From the NCBI RefSeq assembly GCF_040869045.1, contig NC_090322.1, positions 273,694,662-273,758,661 of the forward strand: DNA of 64,000 nucleotides. The letters are read 5' to 3'. The DNA comes from Eurosta solidaginis. Lineage: Eukaryota > Arthropoda > Insecta > Diptera > Tephritidae. Every line of letters begins with the position of its first letter. Within the stretch, counting starts at the first letter, position 1. The position numbers and the translations under genes were made by a program. The notes beneath the pieces were generated by a model. The model made no database searches and was not told the DNA's origin. It saw only the letters and a list, made by a program, of their open reading frames with translations. Shown here in pieces: positions 54,764-64,000 of this stretch.

Positions 54764-56678
54764 TGGCGACCGTGACCATACCTGCAGAAAAATGGTGGCT
54801 CCGGGGACCTGGAATAATTCCCTGCAGCACAAAATTAAAAGACACTTACAAATTTGCTAAAAACTGAGTGCGTGGTGGTTGTGATGCGGTGGTGGTTGTA
54901 GTAAAAGGAAATACATACATACAAAAAAAAAATTTTACATAAAATGATATAAATTACACAAAGCTATACAAATAAACATTTTTCACATAATTTTAAAAAC
55001 TACAAAATTACAAAAGCTTCAAATACTACAAAAATATACAAAACTTCGAAAGGAAAAATTACAAAAAAAATATATAAAATTCCAAAAAAAATACGAAAAA
55101 AATACCTAAAATTTCAAACAAAAAGCCACAAATGGCAAAATGGACTATATAAAACATATACATTTTTTGGACAAATCTAAAAGAAATTTAAATATACAAT
55201 TTTTAATAAACATAAATTTGGAAATTCCACAAAACCTACGACATTTTGTAGTGTTACATACATACATACATGCATATGGAAATATTAATTTTTGAACTGG
55301 CTGTACCACGCCATAACGGTGGAACTAAAAATACAACCACCAGTGACGCCTTTAATAAGCACCGTTAATAGCGGTAAAACATCACCGACACGCCATTTAC
55401 TTATCCTACTCATCATCCTAAAATTCATCAAAATTCCGAGAACAATTAGAAGGAGAGAAAGAGAGGCAAGAAGCGGAAAAGATTCACTTGGTAACGGCAG
55501 CAAAGGAAGACAACACCAACAACAACAAATTTCAGCAGTATACAAGCAAAGCAGAAAAAGGGCGGTAGTTTGGTTTTCTCAATATAAATACAGGTATACT
55601 ATAAACTTAGCAACAATTTTTCGTAATACACATGTAGCCTTCGCATGTAGCAACACAATTTGACACTTTTGATTATAAACATACTTTTCTTAAACATTTG
55701 TTTACTACGCATGTAGCAACACAATTTGACACTTTTGATTATAAACGTACTTTTCTTAAACATTTGTTTACTACGCATGTAGCAACATACTTTTTCTACT
55801 TTAAAGACAATAACATGTTAAACTAATTAAATTAAGAAATTGAATTTTTCAAATTACTTACATACATAAAATTATTATATTGAAATATAAACAGTCAAAT
55901 TTCGAAAAAATTCAAATGTACATTAAACATAGTAATTTCAAATATACGGGCCACCACATGCAAATTATCATGCATATATTACTATATTCTTTCTTTTTCA
56001 AACATTAACATGGAATTTGAATTTTTTATTTGAAATGCGAACACTGCTTCGTAATAAATACAATCGGAAAAATATTTTTTCAAATTTAAACATTTTTTTA
56101 AAACCTTTTTGAAACGCAAATTATACATCAATTTTATATGTATAATACCAAAAATATCAAATCTTTTCGCCAAAAGTTTGCGATAATTATTCGAAGCTAA
56201 TCAATTTTGAAATCTCTCATTGACTTCAAATATCAATATAGACAGGTTACAGTCACATAATGGTAATGGTGAAAATTTATTTTATCGGTGAAAGCTTAAT
56301 TTCCCTTTTTCCAATTATTTCTTCGGAAATTGAACATAGTGAATATCATAAACATTTACACATTTTTTGCAACAAATACAGTGCCATTCAAATAGTTAAC
56401 AATTCCTTCGAAGCATCACACGAATACAGTGTATTCCAACTATTTCAACATATCTTACATTTGCGACTCTTTTCAAACTGTGTATTATATACAGTGTCTT
56501 TCAAATATCCCAACAGTTTTTTCTCTTTGCATTATTAAACGAATACAGTGCGGTTAAAATATTTCAACATTCACTTGCATTTACAAAATAAGTTTTAAAT
56601 ACAGTGCCTTTCGAATATGCGAATCTTTACCATTTACCAATTAACTCATCGATTTTGAATATTTCGAATATTCTCTGA

Positions 56679-56715
<37 letters not shown>

Positions 56716-56895
56716 TTTTAAATTACAAACCACAATTACTGAGCGAATGAATAGTTTCAAATACATTCTTGTATAAACAGTGCCTACAGCGTTAATCTTA
56801 ACATTTTTCCGAATTTTTTCATGAAAAATTTTTTTCTGCCACGGAGGTAAACATTTTCAATAAATGTAATAAAGTTTTCAGATGTCAGTTGTCAA
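54764..56895 (+). other. long leader of the young gypsy
   Basis: No convincing ORF in 2.1 kb. A 71-bp unit (catgtagcaacacaatttga...) is tandemly repeated at about 55636-55790. The phrase acagtg(c/t)(c/a)ttc recurs five times at 56380-56620. A run of 28 A at 56684-56711 precedes gag. Confidence 0.6.
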
Positions 56896-58265
56896 ATGTC
56901 AGATTTTGATTCCAATTTCAAAAATTTACGCTCTAATTTCACTAAAGTTACTAAACGAGTTTTAAATAACCGATCTATCTCAGCGAAAAAATCAATAGAA
57001 TATGAAGATGCTTTAATTAAAAGCTATAACCAAATCATAATACAAGTAAATTCATATTTTGAAAATCGAGATAAGCCTAGTTCAATAATCGAAAGTTTAT
57101 CAAAGTGCAGAGAACAACTCACTAAATGTTTTTTCTAGAATTAACTGCAATATAAAAATACCCAAAGATCTTTCTGAATTAATACAAGAAAGCGAATCAA
57201 GTTCTGATTTTGACACTGAGGAAGAATTATCTGACGCATCGACAACTTCAGCATACAAAGCTAGTATTATTAAAAAAAGTCACGTATCTTTTCTTGAGGA
57301 TTTCCCTGGATTTTCCAATTCACTCCACAATAATAATTTAGACACAATTAGCCAACAAACAACGAACAATGGCGACTCCAGAGCAAAAGAAAACGTTTAT
57401 TACTATGTGTGCATCCATAATTAGAGAAAACTACAGCGGCGATCCGCTTTCACTTGCATCCTTTATAGATAAAATAGTTTTGATAGAAGATTTGATGGAA
57501 GAAAATTTGACAAATACTTTCATTTCGTTTGTAAAATCCAAGTTAGAAGGGAAAGCGCGTGAGGCAATTCCAAATGAAGTAACAACAATTCAACAAATGA
57601 AAGATGCATTAAAAGGTAGAATAAAACCTGACAACTCAAAAGTTGTTGCAGGAAAAATTGCATCGTTAAAAGTTTTTAATAATAATCATACTGAATTCGC
57701 CAAACGTGTTGAGGAACTCTCCGATGCTTTAGAACGATCATTAGTTATAGAAGGAATGACTCAGGAAAAAGCGCACGAAATGGCAGTCGAACAAACCGTC
57801 AACGTTTGTCGGCTTAACACTCGCTCAGACCTAGTAAAATCAATTTTAGCGTCAACTACGTTTACTGATTCTAAGGATGTAGTTGCGAAAATGATCGTAG
57901 AACAAAATAACCAAACAAGTGAAAGGCAGATACTAGCGTTTAGATCACGTTATAACAGGCAAAATAATAGTTTTCGAGGTAACTTCAGGTCAAATCAATA
58001 TAATAGGAACAACTTTTCGAGGTACAACAACAATTTTAACAGAAACAACAATAGCAATTATAGGCATAATAACAACAATAATTATGGCTCGCGAAATAAT
58101 GGTAATTTTCGAAATAACAATAGCAGGCCCGTAAACAGAAACAACAGCAATAACAACAGTAACAACAACAATCGACGTTCAAATACTACAAATAACGCTA
58201 GTGTACGCACTTTAAACGCCAACGGCCCTCAGGAGCGAACACTGGGGGACCGGAATCTGAATTAA
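56896..58265 (+). CDS. Gag of the young gypsy, frames shifted
   Basis: The first part (56896-57138) starts MSDFDSNFKNLRSNF. It stops in a T run at 57129-57134, and the protein continues in the +1 frame (RINCNIKIPKDLSELIQ) to about 57419. The main Gag frame (57369-58265, 298 codons) starts MATPEQKKTF, has a capsid-like helical region and ends with a tail very rich in Asn, Arg and Tyr repeats (NNFNRNNNSN type) in place of CCHC knuckles, as in 412/mdg1 Gags. Two frame changes in the N-terminal third may be damage or, for the second, a real overlap. Confidence 0.75.
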
Positions 58266-61200
58266 ATAACGTTTTTCAAAATAAATCAATTTATTGTTTA
58301 AACCTGAACTACTCAGATTTTATCGAACTGAATTGTAATGACTCTTTTAAAACATGCACTTTCTTAGTAGATACACAGGCTGATATATCAATTATAAAAC
58401 TTTCAAGTTTAAAACAAAATGTTTCTATAAATAACAACAATATTATAAATATAACGGGTGTTACGACAGATACAGTTTCAACATTGGGTACCATTAAAAC
58501 AGAACTTTTTTATTCAAATTTTTCAATTCCACATACTTTAAATGTAGTAGATGACAAATTCAACATACCGTCAGATGGTATTTTAGGCAAAGACTTTTTG
58601 AAAAAATACAATTGCATCATAGACTATGCAAACGAGAGCATAACAATTGGCATTGGCAAAAATATTCATAAAATTTCAATTTTACATAATACAACCGACA
58701 ATACATTGGTAATTCCTCCTAGATGCGAAGTTTATCGCTTATTTAAGCTGAAAAAATCTAAACATCCAGTTTTTATAGACGCACAGGAAATTTGTAGTGG
58801 TGTGTTCACCGCAAAGTGTATTGTTGACACTAACAATACGATAATAAAGGTATTAAACGTCACTGACGAGGTAAAATACGTAAGAAATTGTAACATAGTT
58901 ACGGATGAAATCACCAACTATAACGTGTATAAAATCAATGATCTTTCAAAAGATTCGAAAAGGTCAGAGGAATTAAAATCAATTTTAGAAAAACAAATGC
59001 CAAATTATGCCAAACCAAAACTTCTCGATTTATGTCTAAAATATAATGACGTGTTTGCACTAAAGACCGATCGAATGACGCTTAACAACTTTTATGAACA
59101 GAAATTACGATTGACAGATACAAATCCTGTTTACATAAAAAACTACCGTTTACCATATTGTCAGAGAGAGGAAATTAATAAACAAGTTGATAATTTATTG
59201 CAAAACGATCTTATAGAACACAGCTATTCCAACTATAATAGTCCATTGATACTTGTGCCAAAGAAAAACCCAAATGGACAGAAATCCTACAGGATGTGTG
59301 TTGACTTTAGAGCCGTAAACAAAAAATTGATAGCAGACAAATTCCCACTTGCACGAATAGACGATATTCTTGATAATCTAGGCAGAGCCAAATATTTTTC
59401 TACATTGGATCTGTATTCAGGTTTTCACCAAATCCCATTAAATAAAGATTCTAGAGACATCACTTCATTCAGCACTGATCGTGGTGCTTTTCGATGGAAA
59501 GTTTTACCATTCGGTTTAAACGTAGCTCCGAATTCATTCTCAAGAATGATGTCAATTGCCTTTTCAGGAATTTCTCCAAACCAAGCCTTTTTATATGTCG
59601 ATGATCTTATAGTCATTGGGTGTAGCGAAGCTCACCATCTCAAAAATTTAGAACAAGTCTTTCAAACATGCAAAAAATTTAATTTGCGTCTCAATCCCGA
59701 AAAATGCAACTTCATGCGTTCAGAAGTCACTTTCCTAGGACACAAATGTTCGTCAAAAGGTCTACTTCCAGACGATTCCAAAATAATTGCAATAAAAAAA
59801 TATCCGAAACCTTGCGATAAAGATGCAGTAAGACGATTCGTGGCATTCGCCAATTATTACAGAAGGTTTATACCAAATTTTTCTTCCATAGCAGCACCTT
59901 TAAATAAACTTAGCAGGAAAAGAGTAGAATTTAAATGGGATCAATCATGTGATATAGCATTTGAAAAACTCCGAAAATCTTTAATTTCTCCTCAAATTCT
60001 CCAATACCCAGACTTCAAAAAGGAATTTATAATTACTGTCGACGCTTCAAAAATTGGTTGTGGTGCCATTTTAAGTCAAAATAAAGATGGCATCGACTTA
60101 CCAATTTGTTTCGCGTCCAAATCATTTAATAATTCAGAACAAAAGAAATCAATAATTGAGTTAGAGCTTTTAGCTATATTTTTTGCAATAAAACAGTTCA
60201 GACCATACATATATGGCACACACTTTACAGTCAAGTCCGATCATCGTCCATTAGTTTACTTGTTCAATATGAAAGATCCCTCTTCAAAACTTTCACGTAT
60301 CAGACTTGAACTGGCAGAGTACAACTTCACTATTGAATACATAAAAGGTAAAACGAACGTAGGAGCAGATGCACTCTCTCGCATCACAATAGAAGAAATT
60401 AAAAATTCAGGACCATCAATTTTAGCAGTACAGACAAGATCACAGACAAAACAAGAACAATTAATGCAACAAGAAATACTCAAAGAAGAAAAAGAAAAAG
60501 AAAAAATAAAATTACAGGTTTATGATAATTTTTCAAACAAATTTTCAAAGAAAATACCCAGAGTAAAATCCCAAATAAATTATGATAAAAGTGGTAAAAT
60601 TACGAATTTTGAATTAAATGCGCATCTAAAACACAAAAAGATTGAGTTAATTAAGGTTGCGTGTGCTAACAAAATAATACATTTAGATGAATTACTTTTG
60701 AAGCTACAAAAAGAAGCTGGCAAGCGCAATATTAATATAATTGAATTGCAAAAAAATGATAATCTTTTTAAATATTTTTCGATATCAGATCTGAAAACCA
60801 CTGGGAATAAAATTTTAAAACATTTAGAAATCGTCCTAACCGAACCCGTAGAAACTGTGACAGACAAAGACAAAAAACAACAATTAATAACAATTTACCA
60901 TACCGACCCAATTTTAGGAGGACATTTCGGTAGCAAAAAAGTTTATGCAAAACTCAGAACCAAATATTATTGGAAAGGCATGACGCGCGATATAGCGAAA
61001 TTTGTTAAAAACTGCGAAAAATGTCTTTTGAATAAGGTTAAGCCAAAAACAAAAGAAAATTTAGTCCTAACCGAAACACCATGTAAGCCATTCGACATTG
61101 TTGTCATTGACACTATAGGACCTCTACCTCAATCCGATAATGGTAACAAGTTCGCTGTCACCATTATATGCGATCTCAGCAAATACTTAGTAACGATTGC

Positions 61201-61912
61201 GATACCTGACAAAAGTGCAAAAACGGTCGCATCAGCTATTTTTGAAAATTTCATACTAATATATGGCATTATGAAAACAATTAAAACTGATTTAGGTACC
61301 GAATACAAAAATGAAATTTTTTCAGAGTTAACAAAACTATTAAAAATAGAACATAAATTTTCCACAGCGTACCATCATGAAACTCTTGGCACAGTAGAGC
61401 GAAATCACAGAGTTTTCAATGAATATTTAAGATCTTTTCTAAATCCCAATTTTTCCGACTGGGATGTTTACTTGAAATATTTCACTTTTCTTCATAACAC
61501 AACAACAAACACAGTATTCGATAATAAATTCTCACCATATGAATTAGTCTTTGGCAAAGCAGCTAATTTACCAAAAGAACTGCAAACCGATAAAATAGAC
61601 CCGATTTATAACATAGAAAACTATTCGAAAGAAGTTAAATTTCGTTTTCAAAAAACTCACGAATTAGCGAATAAAACAGTTACAGAACACAAATTAAAAA
61701 ATCAAACCGGATATAACAAAAGTTCACAACCAATATCTGTCAAGGTATTTGACAAGGTATTGCTTGAAAAAGAACCCCGCGACAAGCATAGTAGTATCTA
61801 TATTGGTCCGTATACCGTAATAGGTATTGACGGCGTAAACGTCACTTTAATTGATGACGAAACGAAAAAGAAAAAAATAGTACATAAAAATAGAATAAGA
61901 AAAATTAATTAA
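58245..61912 (+). CDS. Pol of the young gypsy
   Basis: Open in the -1 frame relative to gag, overlapping its end. Order: protease with FLVDTQADIS near 58366 (T-Q instead of the usual T-G), RT with FRAVNKKL, LDLYSGFHQI and YVDDLIV (59594), and RNase H with VDASKIGCGA (60038) and SDHRPLVY. Integrase follows with HHCC (HFGSKK...CEKCLLNK), DTIGPL, TDLGTE and TVERNHR, and a C-terminal KEPRDKH...NRIRKI module. No interruption in 3.6 kb. The G run at 58244-58248 is a candidate slippage site. Confidence 0.9.
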
Positions 61913-62273
61913 ATTAAGTTTTAAATTCAAGATTATTTAAAGTTAATCTCTATCGTTAAATTAGAAATAAAATGTTTTTCTTCCAAACCTGAAAAAAAAA
62001 GACAATGAAACCAAATAAATTTAAGCAATCATTAAAAATTAAGAACTGAATGTATACAGTAGAATTAAAACACAAAAAAATTTTAGCTTTCTAATTATAA
62101 AAACTAAATTTAAGTTCTACTTTAGAACTAGACTTTACAATTTAATTCTTAATTTAGATCTAAACATAGATGTAGATTTAAACTTAGTTTAACAGTCTTA
62201 AACTTTTAAAGTTAATTACATCGCTTTTGGGACAGAAGAATTTGGCCAATTCTTCTTTTCCAAAGGGGAATGA

Positions 62274-62734
62274 TGTAAGGTAACCCTACGGTAAGTGTTG
62301 CGTGACCATAAGGTCAAGCAATGCTTATGGAACACAACAATAATTCACAATAGGGGTTGCCTGTCAAAGCAACGTTCACAGTGAGGGTTACCACACATAA
62401 TGTCAAATGGAATGACGCCAGATATTTACGCGCATTCAATCCGACCGGTTGTGAAAAAATAAGAGATAGCTCACGGGCATATTGAGTACCCTATTTGGTT
62501 CTTCTCTTTACCTTTTCTTTTTTTTTGTAATTTGATAAAAGAACGTTTTTTAAATAAATAATATCTGTATAAATGTTTACACCGAAATCAGTGTATGAAC
62601 TATTTTATTTCAAGTGGAAACAACGTGCGTGCAAAGATTGCAGCGAGCATTGCACGAGCCATAGAAGAGGCAGACGGCAATTTTCAATTTTACATGGAGA
62701 CCATTTTGGCCACGCCAGAATCGGTCTCGCCACA
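62274..62734 (+). repeat. 3' LTR of the young gypsy
   Basis: Same ends and length as the 5' LTR; small differences such as accacac against acctcac near the first third. Confidence 0.9.
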
Positions 62735-63792
62735 TTGTAATAAAACCTTGTCATGAACTTTAACCGATATTGGCTGCGAGTCCCGGTTGTATCCGGTTTC
62801 GTTTTGAACTTTGTGCTTTTTAACGATTTTTCCGCGAGTGAGTTTGTTTTTTGAAAACGATATTTTACTTCTTTCGCGTAATTTTCAATATTGTAGATTG
62901 GGTCAATTTCATCTTTTTGCATTTCGAGTGGCAAATTTGCCTTTTTTCCGAATATTAATTCCTACGGTGTTAGCTTATTATCGAATACAGTGTTTGTCGT
63001 TGTATTTTGCAAAAAAGTGAAATAACGTAAATAAACGTCCCAATCATCGAAATTGTCTTTTAAATAAGCCCGTAAATACTCATTAAAAACTCGGTGGTTT
63101 CTTTCAACCGTGCCAACTGTTTCGTGGTGATATGGTGTAGAAAAATTATGTGTAATTTTTAAAAGTTTTGTTAATTCTGAAAATATTTCGTTTTTGAATT
63201 CTGTGCCAAGGTCGGTTTTTATTGATTTCATAGTGCCGTATATCAAAATAAAACATTCGAAAATGGGAGAAGCGACAGCTTTAGCGCTTTTATCGGGTAT
63301 TGGTATTGTTACTAAATATTTTGTTAAGTCACATATAATGGTAACTGCGAACTTATTACCATTAATTGACTCAGGTAATGGCCCTATAGTGTCCATAACG
63401 ACGATATCGAAAGGCTTGCAGGGAGTTGGCGTAAGTACCATTCTTTCTTTATTTTTTGGTTTTACTTTGTTTACCAAGCATTTTTCACAATTTTTTACGA
63501 ATTTTGCAATTTCACGTGTCATATTCTTCCAATAATATTTAGTACGTAATTTCGCGTATAGTTTTTTACTTCCAAAATGTCCACCTGTTATCGGATCGTT
63601 ATGGTAGATTGTCATCAGTTTAAGTTTTTTGTCGTTGTCGGTCACTATTTCTACGGGGTCAGTCAATATAATTTCTAAATGTTTTAGAATTTTGTTCCCG
63701 GTAATTTTTAGATTTGATATCGAAAAATATTTGAAAAAATTATCATTTTTTTGCCATTCTACTTGTTTAATACCGCGTATACTAGCTTCTTG
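62735..63792 (-). pseudogene. older 412-like gypsy, integrase region
   Basis: Minus-strand frames: 62962-63666 gives HFGSKKLYAKL, VMDTIGPL, TDLGTEFKNE and HHETVGTVERNHR; 62605-62934 continues FGKKANLP in part and VKFM(D)-like residues to the cut at 62735. The rest is at 54152-54302. Stops and a frame break mark it as dead. It ends at about 63792 where a SINE begins. Confidence 0.85.
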
Positions 63793-64000
63793 CGGCCACC
63801 GTGGTGTGATGGTAGCGTGCTCCGCCTATCACACCGTATGCCCTGGGTTCAACTCCCGGGCAAAGCAACATCAAAATTTTAGAAATAAGATTTTTCAATT
63901 AGAAGAAAATTTTTCTAAGCGGGGTCGCCCCTCGGCAGTGTCTGGCAAGCGCTCCGATTCTGCCATGAAAAGCTCTCAGTGAAAACTCATCTGCCTTGCA
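63793..64000 (+). mobile_element. tRNA-derived SINE, cut by the window end
   Basis: Head with an A box (tggtgtgatggtagcgtg) and a B box (gggttcaactcccg), spaced as in a tRNA gene, followed by a unique body (ctcggcagtgtctggcaagc). The acceptor and anticodon arms are not paired well enough for a tRNA. It interrupts the older gypsy. The 3' end lies outside. Confidence 0.75.

Larger units (their letters stand above)
54303..62734 (+). mobile_element. full-length 412/mdg1-like gypsy, 8.4 kb
   Basis: LTRs of 461 bp at 54303-54763 and 62274-62734 are nearly identical by eye. The target duplication is ttgt (54299-54302, 62735-62738). The primer site tggcgaccgtgacc immediately after the LTR is the tRNA-Arg type of the 412/mdg1 group. 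A polypurine tract (ccaaaggggaatga) precedes the 3' LTR. Order: LTR, 2.1-kb leader, gag, pol, LTR; no env. It sits inside an older relative on the other strand. Confidence 0.9.

Noticed and set aside
55285..55663. Overlapping ORFs of 86 and 123 codons on both strands
   Set aside because: They lie in the gypsy leader, begin at alternative codons and show no family features.
63793..63866. Possible tRNA gene
   Set aside because: A and B boxes are present but the arms do not pair as a cloverleaf and a SINE body follows.

Overview
This is eukaryotic DNA, almost certainly from a fly (Diptera), and most likely from a species with a large, repeat-filled genome of the tephritid type. The evidence is two complete zinc-finger genes with the insect ZAD domain and short canonical GT-AG introns, 412/mdg1-like and CsRn1-like gypsy retrotransposons, a Foldback element, and an AT-rich background. 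No bacterial or organellar feature is visible. The species call is inference; the class-level call is well supported.

Host genes are few. A 447-residue ZAD-C2H2 gene on the minus strand (17079-18604) is intact in four exons. A paralogue on the plus strand (33003-39292) encodes about 513 residues in four exons, with introns 1 and 3 filled by transposons. A third copy (44258-46801, minus) is a pseudogene split by a LINE. A fourth, heavily decayed zinc-finger remnant lies at 1499-2790. A short terminal exon of an unidentified plus-strand gene (16915-17070) ends 8 bp from the end of the first ZAD gene. Another coding stretch (13450-16388) is cut by a Foldback element. An exon-like sequence with an acidic-Ser and a polyproline tract (5722-6322) sits inside a 2.85-kb insertion.

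The rest is layered mobile DNA. 199-1427: non-autonomous element with 8-bp target duplication. 2945-10270: a LINE on the minus strand, opened by the 5218-8065 insertion. 10330-13010: LINE 3' UTR and a tandem-repeat element. 13573-16311: a 2.7-kb Foldback palindrome made of about 17 units of 162 bp. 18878-24315: nested MITEs, a hAT element and a deleted Harbinger element. 25361-29174: a young non-autonomous gypsy whose single ORF joins SAP, Gag, protease and only the tail of integrase. 35009-39007: a defective CsRn1-like gypsy inside a ZAD intron. 39575-43290: copies of a second LINE family with a hairpin-rich 3' UTR. 46800-53540: MITEs and minisatellites without genes. 53542-63792: an old 412-like gypsy on the minus strand into which a full-length relative (54303-62734) inserted on the plus strand. 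A tRNA-derived SINE closes the window.

The insertions can be ordered by nesting, and several have readable target duplications, so the window is a good stratigraphic record. The most unusual items are the SAP-Gag element with near-identical LTRs, the Foldback element in a reading frame, and the ZAD gene whose first intron donor appears to be supplied by a MITE.
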